IMG/VR virus record: IMGVR_UViG_3300046458_000082
Span: 1-62,737 of that record
DNA: 62,737 nt
Strand: one strand, 5' to 3'
DNA from: a virus
Shown: positions 42,311 to 49,112 of the stretch, one piece after another
How the letters are laid out: every line of letters starts with the position of its first letter
Position numbering within the stretch: position 1 is the first letter of the stretch
Notes under the pieces: model-generated
What the model was told of the DNA's origin: nothing
Database searches by the model: none
Seen by the model: only the letters and a program-made list of their open reading frames with translations
Program-made: the position numbers and the translations under genes

Positions 42311-42560
42311 CTAAGCCCCGCCTTCAAGCCTTTCTACCGCATACGGATAGAAGGCAGTCGTCTCTTTCGCCAGCTCCTGCCAATCGAACCCGTCATCACT
42401 CCGGATCCCTGGGTTCGTCAGCAAGCTTCAGCAGTTCGTCGCACTGATCCTCAGCGTACATTCGGATTTCTGGCTCCTTGAGTTATTTGCGCCAAGCGGC
42501 AAGTGCCCGTTCTTTCCCGTCGTCGCTCTTGTGGTGAATGGTGACGTTCAACTGCGCCAA
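42311..42560 (-). pseudogene. Decayed small gene (stop plus frameshift)
   Basis: On the minus strand, HHKSDDGKERALAAWRK is followed by an in-frame TAA. The same frame then continues LKEPEIRMYAEDQCDELLKL to a second stop, and a shifted frame continues FDWQELAKETTAFYPYAVER to the stop at 42311. The reading pieces fit one small protein of about 75 residues broken twice. No intact copy lies in the window. Confidence 0.5.
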
Positions 42561-42635
42561 CACGTGGCAAAAACTGGCGCACGGACAGTTACTCACCCCT
42601 CCCCTCGCTCTTGCCAAACCTGGGAAGGATCAATA

Positions 42636-42651
42636 CTGTATACATATCCAG
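42636..42651 (+). promoter_or_regulatory. Probable LexA box
   Basis: CTGTATACATATCCAG fits CTG-N10-CAG with an AT-rich middle; one base differs from CTGT-N8-ACAG. It lies 19 bp before the DUF1654 gene, a family that I recall as SOS-controlled in P. aeruginosa. Confidence 0.72.
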
Positions 42652-42670
42652 TATCAGCAAGGAGCTATAA

Positions 42671-42922
42671 ATGCCCGCTACCGCTTTTCCAGTTACACAA
42701 TCTCGAGACCCGTATGAGCTTGTCGGTCGCCGCATTCAACGTCTTATAACTGCGCCCAGAATGCAGAAAGTCCAGGTAGTGACTGTCGCCCGAAATGACG
42801 ACGAAAGCCCTGAGGCATGGCAGCGAGTGATTCAAGAGATCGGTGAAACCTGCGGTGTGCGCGTCGAACATCTTGAGGGCGGTACTGTAAGGATCGGCTG
42901 GCGAGAATACTGCGATGCCTAA
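42671..42922 (+). CDS. DUF1654 protein, SOS-linked
   Basis: 83 aa with AAGGAG upstream. SRDPYELVGRRIQRLITAPR and DESPEAWQRVIQEIGETCGV are typical of DUF1654. It has its own LexA box and terminator, so it is a separate SOS unit near the early promoter. Molecular function unknown. With the SRAP operon it is the second LexA-boxed unit in the prophage. Confidence 0.82.
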   Translation: MPATAFPVTQSRDPYELVGRRIQRLITAPRMQKVQVVTVARNDDESPEAWQRVIQEIGETCGVRVEHLEGGTVRIGWREYCDA

Positions 42923-42925
42923 ACG

Positions 42926-42949
42926 AGCCCGCCATTGAGCGGGCTTTTT
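42926..42949 (+). terminator. Terminator after DUF1654
   Basis: Stem AGCCCGC / GCGGGCT with CATTGA loop, five T. It insulates the rightward early promoter just downstream. Confidence 0.85.
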
Positions 42950-42962
42950 ATCAGACAAAAAT

Positions 42963-43021
42963 TTCAGCATTCTGAATTTATTAATTCAGCATGCTTGACA
43001 TAGTAATTTCAGCTTGCTTAA
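42963..43021. promoter_or_regulatory. Operator region 2: three CI/Cro-type sites on the early promoter
   Basis: TTCAGCATTCTGAA (42963-42976), TTCAGCATGCTTGA (42985-42998) and TTCAGCTTGCTTAA (43008-43021), spaced 22 and 23 bp. Two cover the -35 and -10 of the promoter. Same consensus as 38405-38474. Confidence 0.88.
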
Positions 43022-43023
43022 AT
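42995..43023 (+). promoter_or_regulatory. Rightward early promoter
   Basis: TTGACA (42995-43000), 17-bp gap, TTAAAT (43018-43023). Embedded in operators, so repressed in the lysogen. Drives the recombination-to-integrase operon. Confidence 0.8.
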
Positions 43024-43073
43024 TCATCTCAAGCCAGCAGCGACAACACCGGCCCAGCAGCGAAAGCCGCGCC

Positions 43074-43149
43074 GTTCTTTAACATTCAAGAATCTTCGCG
43101 GATCGATCCCCGGTAACGGGAAGCCTTTATGGCATCGCTGTAAACAGCG
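43074..43149 (+). promoter_or_regulatory. Early leader with boxA and hairpins (nut-like)
   Basis: GTTCTTTAACA at 43074-43084 resembles rrn/lambda boxA. A small hairpin CCCG-GTAA-CGGG with a GNRA loop follows (43109-43120), then a stem TCGCTG-TAAA-CAGCGA (43134-43149). It lies about 50 bp into the early transcript. Suggests Nus-dependent antitermination. The rest of 43150-43384 holds no gene I can support. Confidence 0.55.
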
Positions 43150-43384
43150 AACAGTGCGAAACACAAACTTCGATCTCCATGCAGGCTCTGGAACCTGCCG
43201 GCCTCTCCAAATGGGAGGACGCCAAACCATGCAAGCCAGCCGGCGAAGACCACCGAACACGAAATGTGTGACGCCGGCCAGGTGGGGAAACCGCGGCGCC
43301 GAGCATGGGGCGGACAGCAACACAGAATTTTTCACTGATGCACCTGGTGACGGGTGCATTGGGAAAACAACCGAGGGCAAGACG

Positions 43385-43570
43385 ATGAACAAGGTCATCC
43401 ACATCACCCTGCGCGGAGAGCTGCAGGTCTTCGCCGACGCCGACCTAAATGCCTGCATCCGAGAGGCGAAGAGGCTCAACGCTGAGCGCGGACTCAAAAG
43501 CGGCGTGCGTGTCGTTGAGTGCGAAGACGGACATCGAATGACGGCGGCTGACTGCAAGGCTGCTGAATGA
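43385..43570 (+). CDS. Small early protein
   Basis: 61 aa (MNKVIHITLRGELQVFADAD). Beta-strand then helix, soluble; no family recognised. The ATG at 43385 has GAGGGCA upstream; longer frames would run through the leader. First gene of the rightward early transcript. Confidence 0.6.
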   Translation: MNKVIHITLRGELQVFADADLNACIREAKRLNAERGLKSGVRVVECEDGHRMTAADCKAAE

Positions 43571-43650
43571 CGATTTCACTGGCTGGCCTTGGCGACAGGG
43601 CCAGACGGGAAATCAACGACGCAATTGCCCGGATGTGAAGGGACCTGAGG

Positions 43651-43860
43651 TCAAAGCGCGCAAAACGGCAGCGAGACAGTGTCTGCTACGAAGGTAAATG
43701 GTAAGTCGATGAACACGAGCGGGCCGAAAAACATCCATAAATCGTATTCACCATGAACGCCGTCATAGCAGTCATAGGACCCCGGGCTGGTAACCGCGCC
43801 AAGCCAGGCGCAGCCAGTTAACTGTGAAATGGCCAACATCAAGATGAGCTTCCGTAGCAC
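43651..43860 (-). CDS. YceK/YidQ-like lipoprotein (moron)
   Basis: 69 aa from GTG 43860, with AAGGAAG upstream. Lipobox LTGC, then SPGSYDCYDGVHGEYDLWMF and a hydrophobic FFGPLVFIDLPFTFVADTVS, the pattern of the YceK/YidQ (DUF1375) family. It runs against the early operon, so it can be expressed by the lysogen. Such lipoproteins may alter the envelope; role unknown. Confidence 0.8.
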   Translation of the reverse strand: MLRKLILMLAISQLTGCAWLGAVTSPGSYDCYDGVHGEYDLWMFFGPLVFIDLPFTFVADTVSLPFCAL

Positions 43861-44033
43861 GTAACTTCCTTATCACTTTTCCATTGTGTGATCTGTAGAC
43901 GTCAGCAGGGGAAGTTAGTCACCAGCCCCAACACCACCCGAATGCACTCCCCTCCGCGCCCAACGGCAACCAGCGGAGCGGATGAGTGCATCCGAGTTTT
44001 GTTGGATCAACACCCGCCACTCTGGAGACGACC

Positions 44034-44438
44034 ATGTCAGCTCTACGCAAGCCCATCCCGGAAGACGACTTTCTCGATACGGAGGCAGGTCAAGAATGGC
44101 TGACCGAGTCGGTCGACGATCTGCTTTATCGGCGCCACGTCGAGGCACCAAATCCGGTAGGCCGAAGCAAGGTTCTGGTCAACGCCGACCACTTACCGGA
44201 GGCGCTGGCGGATCACATGGCTGCGAACCCAGATCCAGATCGGTACATCGAGAAGATTTTGATCGAGCTGATCAGGCGCGCCGATAGCGGGATTCTGCGC
44301 ACCTGGGCCATCGAAGCCGTCGGCGGCGATCCACTGGTTGTTCGAAGACTGGCCGGCGACCTGATCGCGGTGCGCGCCAACGAATATCGCGACGCCAAGG
44401 GTGAAAGCGATCGCGTAGAGCGGGAGTGCGGCTTTTGA
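44034..44438 (+). CDS. Hypothetical early protein
   Basis: 134 aa from ATG 44034 with GGAG upstream (MSALRKPIPEDDFLDTEAGQ). Helical, acidic N-terminus. No family recognised. Starts a tightly overlapping run of small genes to 45298. Confidence 0.66.
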   Translation: MSALRKPIPEDDFLDTEAGQEWLTESVDDLLYRRHVEAPNPVGRSKVLVNADHLPEALADHMAANPDPDRYIEKILIELIRRADSGILRTWAIEAVGGDPLVVRRLAGDLIAVRANEYRDAKGESDRVERECGF

Positions 44439-44626
44439 GCCCTCACATCTTGATCGACCAAGCCCTTGATGGTGTGTCGGCGCCCGCCGGCGAAGAAGAC
44501 ATCAGCCTGCTGGTACAGGGGCTGATCACCCGCCTCTTCACCGACGGCGCCATCACCACCGACGAATTCAACCACTACTGCAAACGCCTGCGTGACACCT
44601 GTCAGCGGCGCAAGGAGGACGCATGA
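44435..44626 (+). CDS. Hypothetical early protein with TTG start
   Basis: 63 aa. The TTG at 44435 overlaps the previous stop (TTGA) and has GGGAG 8 nt upstream; the GTG at 44426 is too close to that site. Helical (SPHILIDQALDGVSAPAGEE). No family recognised. Confidence 0.6.
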   Translation: MSPHILIDQALDGVSAPAGEEDISLLVQGLITRLFTDGAITTDEFNHYCKRLRDTCQRRKEDA

Positions 44627-44817
44627 GTACGGCACCGGTTAAATCGCTCATCGACGAGCAGCTCGATGACATCGAGCACAAGATCGCCCTGCTCGGCTTC
44701 GGCCTTCCCTTCAACGAGGTGATCGGCCGCAAGCGCGAGGATCTGGTCGCCAATCTGCCGCAGCGCCTGTCGGTGACCATGAAAGGTGGTCGTATCGCGG
44801 CAAGGGTTCGGTCGTGA
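44623..44817 (+). CDS. Hypothetical early protein
   Basis: 64 aa with AAGGAGG upstream and ATGA overlap. Helical (VKSLIDEQLDDIEHKIALLG) with a basic C-terminus. No family recognised. Confidence 0.66.
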   Translation: MSTAPVKSLIDEQLDDIEHKIALLGFGLPFNEVIGRKREDLVANLPQRLSVTMKGGRIAARVRS

Positions 44818-45185
44818 GCTTTTACGAAGACAGCGTGGCCGATGGAAGTCACTGCATGAGCTGCTGCCAGCTCATTGGCGAGGAGGTCGGATATCCACGG
44901 GCTTGCCTGAATTGCGGCGGCGAAGGCGGCGAGCCAAACCCCGACGGACATAAAAAGCGAATGAAGGCTAAGGCCATGCAGCGCTTTGACGTCTGGCTGT
45001 CTCGTACTGGCCTCGCCCACAAGAAGCACAACAACGGCTACCACGTTGTGTTGACGCTTCCGGACGGTCGCATGATCGATTGCTGGCCCAGCACGAAAAA
45101 GTGGCAGCTCCGAGGGCAGCGCATTAGCCGTGACGGCAAAGCGCTGCATGAACTAGTACTGCAGCAGCTGAGGCCATGGCCATGA
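44814..45185 (+). CDS. Early protein with two Cys pairs
   Basis: 123 aa from GTG 44814 overlapping the previous stop. CMSCCQLIGEE and CLNCGGEGGE form a likely zinc site in the first 40 residues; a basic domain follows (DVWLSRTGLAHKKHNNGYHV). Possibly nucleic-acid binding. No family named. Confidence 0.67.
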   Translation: MSFYEDSVADGSHCMSCCQLIGEEVGYPRACLNCGGEGGEPNPDGHKKRMKAKAMQRFDVWLSRTGLAHKKHNNGYHVVLTLPDGRMIDCWPSTKKWQLRGQRISRDGKALHELVLQQLRPWP

Positions 45186-45298
45186 CTTCCCGGCAGCTTG
45201 CCCGCCGCATTCTGATCCGACGTGGCTCTTTCTCCGCCATCGGCGTTTTCACCTTCCTGATGCTTCTCAGCGCCCTCGCGGATCGCATCACTCAATAA
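45182..45298 (+). CDS. Tiny single-span membrane protein
   Basis: 38 aa, ATGA-coupled to the previous gene. Basic start (MTSRQLARRILIRRG), then one hydrophobic segment (FSAIGVFTFLMLLSALA). Stops 43 nt before recT. Inferred inner-membrane peptide of unknown role. Confidence 0.5.
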   Translation: MTSRQLARRILIRRGSFSAIGVFTFLMLLSALADRITQ

Positions 45299-45341
45299 AC
45301 AAAGAATTCAATCGCTGCGCACCGCGCGGCAAGGAACAGTC

Positions 45342-46229
45342 ATGTCCGCTCAAAGCGTGGCGCCGGTGGCGCACGACCGAAACCTTCACGTTCTTCCGCA
45401 CGCCGCAACCAGTACCAGCGCTTTGGTGTTGGACGGCGACAGCCTGGACAAGATGATGCGCTTGGCCGAGGTCATGGCGACCGGCCGTGCCACTTTGCCG
45501 AAGCACTTCAACGGCAACGCAGCGGATTGTCTGGCGGTCGTCATGCAGGCAATGCAGTGGAAAATGAATCCGTTCGCCGTGGCGCAGAAAACGCATTTGG
45601 TGAATGGCGTGCTGGGCTACGAAGCGCAGCTGGTGAACGCGGTGATCACTACCTGCGCGCCGGTGCTGGATCGCCTGCATTACGAATGGTACGGCGCTTG
45701 GGAAAAGGTGATCGGCAAGTTCACCATCAAGAACGGTGACAAAGGCGAGTACCGCGTCCCGGGCTGGAAGCTTGAAGACGAGCAAGGGCTGGGCGTGAAG
45801 GTCTGGGCAACCTTTCGGGGCGAAGACGAGCCGCGAGTCCTTGAGTTGCTGCTTGCCCAGGCTCGCACTCGAAACAGTACGCTCTGGGCTGACGACCCTC
45901 GCCAGCAACTGGCGTACCTCGCCACCAAGCGCTGGTCGCGCCTCTATTGCCCGGACGTGATCCTCGGCGTGTACAGCCCAGATGAACTCGAAGAATCCGC
46001 GCCAACCATTCGTGACGTGTCACCGGCACGTGGCGCGGCACCAGCTGAACTTCCTCCCTATCCCGACGAGAAGCTCGCGGAAAACCTGCCCAAATGGCAA
46101 ACCGCAGTCGAGGCCGGACGCTCCGCCCCTGATCACCTGATCGCAACCGTCAGCAGCAAATTCACCCTGAGCGAAGAGCAGGTCGCCAAGATCAAAGCGC
46201 TCGCGCCAATTGAAGGAGACAAAGAATGA
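45342..46229 (+). CDS. recT: RecT-family single-strand annealing protein
   Basis: 295 aa. MTRLAEVMATGRATLPKHFN-type start (here MMRLAEVMATGRATLPKHFN), then DCLAVVMQAMQWKMNPFAVA and AYLATKRWSRLYCPDVILGV, the RecT/lambda Bet-like core. It anneals homologous single strands for phage recombination. Partner of the overlapping exonuclease gene. Confidence 0.93.
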   Translation: MSAQSVAPVAHDRNLHVLPHAATSTSALVLDGDSLDKMMRLAEVMATGRATLPKHFNGNAADCLAVVMQAMQWKMNPFAVAQKTHLVNGVLGYEAQLVNAVITTCAPVLDRLHYEWYGAWEKVIGKFTIKNGDKGEYRVPGWKLEDEQGLGVKVWATFRGEDEPRVLELLLAQARTRNSTLWADDPRQQLAYLATKRWSRLYCPDVILGVYSPDELEESAPTIRDVSPARGAAPAELPPYPDEKLAENLPKWQTAVEAGRSAPDHLIATVSSKFTLSEEQVAKIKALAPIEGDKE

Positions 46230-47848
46230 AAATCCACAATGTCGCTCAGGGGTCCGAAGCCTGGCATGCGCTCCGCGCCAACTACTTCACTGCGTCAGAA
46301 GCACCGGCGATGATGGGCGCCTCGAAACAGATGAAGCGCACCGAACTGCTGCACGCAAAAAAGACAGGCCTCGATCGAGACGTGTCGTGGTGGGTGCAGA
46401 AAAACCTCTTCGACAAAGGGCACGAAGCGGAGGCACTTGCTCGGCCGATTCTCGAAGGCCGAATCGGAGAAGATCTGTTCCCCGTCGTCGGCACCGAAGG
46501 TGACCTGCTCGCATCCCTCGACGGCTGCACAATCCTCGGAGACGTGCTGTTCGAACACAAAATGTGGAACGAGCAACTTGCTGCCGACGTTCGCGCCGGC
46601 AACCTCGATGCGCACTACTACTGGCAGCTCGAACAACAGCTGCTGGTGAGCGGCGCCGAGAAGGTGATCTTCGTCTGCTCCGATGGCACTGAAGAAAACT
46701 TCGTTTCGATGGAATACACACCGGTACAGAGCCGAGCCGAGACACTCGTAGCAGGCTGGAAGCAGTTCCAAACCGATCTGCAGGACTTCACTCCCGCCGA
46801 GGTGGTGCCGGAGGCCGTTGGCAAAACGCCGGAATCCTTGCCTGCTCTACGCATCGAAGTCACCGGTATGGTCACCGCCAGCAACCTGGAGCAGTTCAAA
46901 GCCCACTCGCTGGCTGTTTTCGGCTCGATCAACACCGAGCTGGAAACGGATCAGCACTTCGCCGACGCAGAGAAAGCGGTCAAGTGGTGCGGTGATGTTG
47001 AGGAGCGGCTTGAGGCTGCGAAGCAGCACGCCCTGAGCCAAACCGAGAGCATCGACGCGCTGTTCCGCACCATTGACGAGATCAGTGCCGAAGCCCGTGC
47101 GAAGCGTTTGATGCTCGACAAGCTGGTGAAGGCTCGTAAGTTGAGCATTCGCGAAGATATTGTCATGACCGCAGCCAAGGCGCTTCAGATTCACATCGAC
47201 CAGATCAACACTTCACTGGGCGGCAAAGCGCGCATGCCGGCGGTACCTGCGGATTTCGCCGGGGCCATCAAAGGCAAGAAGACGATCAGCAGTCTGCGCG
47301 ACTCCGCCGACTCCGAGCTGGCCCGGGCGAAGATCGCCGCGAGCCAGATCGGCGACAGCATCCGTACCAACTTAGCCAGCCTGGACGAGCTCGCTGCCGA
47401 CTACCTGTTTCTGTTCAACGACGTGCAGCAGTTGGTGATGAAGGCGAACGACGACCTGGTCGCGCTGATCAAGGTGCGTATTTCTGAACACCAAAAGGCT
47501 GAGGAGCAAAAAGCCGAAGCACAGCGCGAGCAGATCCGACAACAGGAGCTGCAACGGATTGAAGCTGAGGCCAAATCCAGTGTTCCTCTTGAGCCTGCAC
47601 CAGTCGTCTCCACGGTATCGGTGAAAGCCCCCACGCCGGCTCAGTCTGCCTCGAATCCAGCAACCGCGGCGCCGGTGAACCTGCAGGCCGAAGTGTTTGA
47701 TCTGGAAGAGCTGATCAAAGCAGTTGCTTACGGCCAGGCGCCTATCTCTGTGCTGACCGTGAGCTGGGAACACCTCGACGCGCTGGTCGCCGATCAAGGC
47801 AACAAATTCAGCATGGCCGGCGTGAGGCTGGTAAGGGTGGCAGCATGA
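46226..47848 (+). CDS. YqaJ-type exonuclease fused to a DUF1351-like domain
   Basis: 540 aa. Residues 1-195: lambda-exonuclease/YqaJ fold with GSEAWHALRANYFTASEAPA, GHEAEALARP, LLASLDGCTILGDVLFEHKM and HYYWQLEQQLLVSG. Residues about 215-430: long helices (DEISAEARAKRLMLDKLVKA) of the DUF1351 type. The rest is a coiled linker and short tail. Usually these domains are separate proteins. It makes 3' overhangs for RecT; the gene overlaps recT by 4 nt. Confidence 0.9.
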   Translation: MKIHNVAQGSEAWHALRANYFTASEAPAMMGASKQMKRTELLHAKKTGLDRDVSWWVQKNLFDKGHEAEALARPILEGRIGEDLFPVVGTEGDLLASLDGCTILGDVLFEHKMWNEQLAADVRAGNLDAHYYWQLEQQLLVSGAEKVIFVCSDGTEENFVSMEYTPVQSRAETLVAGWKQFQTDLQDFTPAEVVPEAVGKTPESLPALRIEVTGMVTASNLEQFKAHSLAVFGSINTELETDQHFADAEKAVKWCGDVEERLEAAKQHALSQTESIDALFRTIDEISAEARAKRLMLDKLVKARKLSIREDIVMTAAKALQIHIDQINTSLGGKARMPAVPADFAGAIKGKKTISSLRDSADSELARAKIAASQIGDSIRTNLASLDELAADYLFLFNDVQQLVMKANDDLVALIKVRISEHQKAEEQKAEAQREQIRQQELQRIEAEAKSSVPLEPAPVVSTVSVKAPTPAQSASNPATAAPVNLQAEVFDLEELIKAVAYGQAPISVLTVSWEHLDALVADQGNKFSMAGVRLVRVAA

Positions 47849-48087
47849 TCAGCAACCACCTCAACCTCGTCGAGCAGCACCGACCTGACGCCGAGTCGAT
47901 CTCTGAACGAATCGCGCAGTACCTGGCTGCCGGCGGACGGATCGACCAACTGAAAAGCCCGCCACGCAATCCGTTACCACCGCCCCGCTCGAACAAAATA
48001 GACCCTGAAACGGTACTCAAGCGTCGGCCGAAGCCGATATCGGCAGCCGACCGCAAGACTCTGCGCAAAATGGCGGACTCGATATGA
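47845..48087 (+). CDS. Hypothetical early protein
   Basis: 80 aa, ATGA overlap with the exonuclease gene. N-terminal HRPDAESISERIAQYLAAGG resembles a short DNA-binding helix pair; the rest is Pro/Arg/Lys-rich. No family recognised. Confidence 0.66.
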   Translation: MISNHLNLVEQHRPDAESISERIAQYLAAGGRIDQLKSPPRNPLPPPRSNKIDPETVLKRRPKPISAADRKTLRKMADSI

Positions 48088-48548
48088 AGTCGAAACGCAA
48101 ACCCAACAACGGTTTCGCCCGGGCTGAACGCAGTTGCCGGGCGCTGCTGCGCACGAACCACGTCGCAGTGGTCAACATCGACCCCAGCGGCAGCCAGATC
48201 ATGGCGAACTGGAAGAGCTGTAAGCAGATCCGCAGTCTGGCGATCGCCAACGCGATCTTCGACTTTTCTTACCGCTGGACGATCTACATCGCCGCCATGT
48301 GTCGAGACGAGCGCGGCGCCGAGTACATCAAGTCGGTGGAGATATCGCCCGAGGGCATCTACAAGGTCGAGCGCCTTACTGATGCGATCGAGCATTACTA
48401 CCTGGAACTGCGCAACAGCGCGAACCCGACCCATCTGGTGGCATCAGGCTGGATCGCCATTCCCGACGAGATATCGATGGATGAAGCCCAAGCCGCGAAG
48501 CTGTTCTACGCCGCCGGCGCCTGGCATCAGGTGAAGGTCGCAGCGTGA
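48084..48548 (+). CDS. Hypothetical early protein, copy truncated in the remnant prophage
   Basis: 154 aa, ATGA overlap. The body is mixed alpha/beta (AVVNIDPSGSQIMANWKSCK). The last 37 residues are nearly identical to the fragment at 57798-57911, so both prophages carried this gene next to the RHH-type regulator. Function unknown. Confidence 0.7.
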   Translation: MKSKRKPNNGFARAERSCRALLRTNHVAVVNIDPSGSQIMANWKSCKQIRSLAIANAIFDFSYRWTIYIAAMCRDERGAEYIKSVEISPEGIYKVERLTDAIEHYYLELRNSANPTHLVASGWIAIPDEISMDEAQAAKLFYAAGAWHQVKVAA

Positions 48549-48730
48549 GACGTTCCAGACCACAACAACGCAAACGACAAACCTGGCCGGACTTGCCGGC
48601 CAGCGGAATTGAAGAGGTAGGCCATGGCCGAAGTACAGGAGCCGACGAAGGAAGCTATCAAGCAGAAGAAAAAACGCGAGAAGGCGGCAGCAAAGGACGC
48701 TGCTTTGGGCGTCGAGAAGTTTACGGTTGA
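48545..48730 (+). CDS. Overlapping small frame, conserved in both prophages
   Basis: 61 aa from GTG 48545. The first 28 residues (MRRSRPQQRKRQTWPDLPAS then GIEEVGHG) are conserved in the remnant (57908), but the rest overlaps the RHH gene and diverges. The GTGA coupling is a plus. It may be a small basic peptide or just leader sequence. Confidence 0.35.
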   Translation: MRRSRPQQRKRQTWPDLPASGIEEVGHGRSTGADEGSYQAEEKTREGGSKGRCFGRREVYG

Positions 48731-48986
48731 GGTAGCTGGGGTTTTCAAGCCAGACCTCAAGCGAGTCATGGCTGCCCACGGCATCAACAACCAGCAAGAG
48801 GTTCACCAACTGCTGCTGATGAACCTGATCACCGCCGACTTCGATAACCAGGCCAAGATGCTTCGGTGTGTCACGACACCTTTTGTTGTTACTGAAAAGG
48901 TGTCGCGCATTATTCAGGCAGCCGGCATGAAGTCGCTTGTGGATGATCCGCCAGAACCTGACGAAGAAATATACACCCCTGAATAA
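48624..48986 (+). CDS. Ribbon-helix-helix-type regulator candidate
   Basis: 120 aa, GAAGAGG upstream. After a Lys/Ala-rich start, KFTVEVAG (strand), FKPDLKRVMAAHGINN (helix) and QQEVHQLLLMNLITAD (helix) fit a ribbon-helix-helix fold. A paralog is at 57987-58322 and a third, broken, at 49010-49086. The gene carries the bipartite palindrome at 48868-48911, also found before acb2 and the O-like gene. I infer a DNA-binding autoregulator; the fold is predicted by eye. Confidence 0.66.
   Translation: MAEVQEPTKEAIKQKKKREKAAAKDAALGVEKFTVEVAGVFKPDLKRVMAAHGINNQQEVHQLLLMNLITADFDNQAKMLRCVTTPFVVTEKVSRIIQAAGMKSLVDDPPEPDEEIYTPE
48868..48911. promoter_or_regulatory. Bipartite palindrome, copy 3 (inside the RHH-candidate gene)
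   Basis: GTGTCACGACAC (48868-48879) and GTGTCGCGCATT (48900-48911), centres 32 bp apart, spacer 20 bp with CTTTT...AAAAG ends. Lies in the coding sequence of the candidate regulator. Confidence 0.75.
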
Positions 48987-49009
48987 CCTATCCTGCTCGC
49001 TGCATTCGA

Positions 49010-49086
49010 TAACAGATTTAGGTGCGCGCCACGAAATCGTGATTGGCGAAAGCGTGGCGCTGGGCTTTAAGGCTTCAGACGTGCCC
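49010..49086 (+). pseudogene. 3' fragment of another RHH-type paralog
   Basis: The frame reads ARHEIVIGESVALGFKASDV, aligning with PRHKLLISENVARMFQKESM of the gene at 57987 and with VTTPFVVTEKVSRIIQAAGM of the gene at 48624. It carries GCGCCAC (49026-49032), 21 bp, GTGGCGC (49054-49060), as the remnant's gene does. It directly follows the intact gene, so it looks like a leftover of allele replacement. Confidence 0.6.
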
Positions 49087-49112
49087 CCCCCTATAAAACA
49101 TAAAAGCTTTAA

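Noticed and set aside
48868-48911. Bipartite palindrome as a simple by-product of protein conservation
   Set aside because: Two other copies are non-coding with the same 32-bp geometry, and paralogs keep the repeat in a different codon register.
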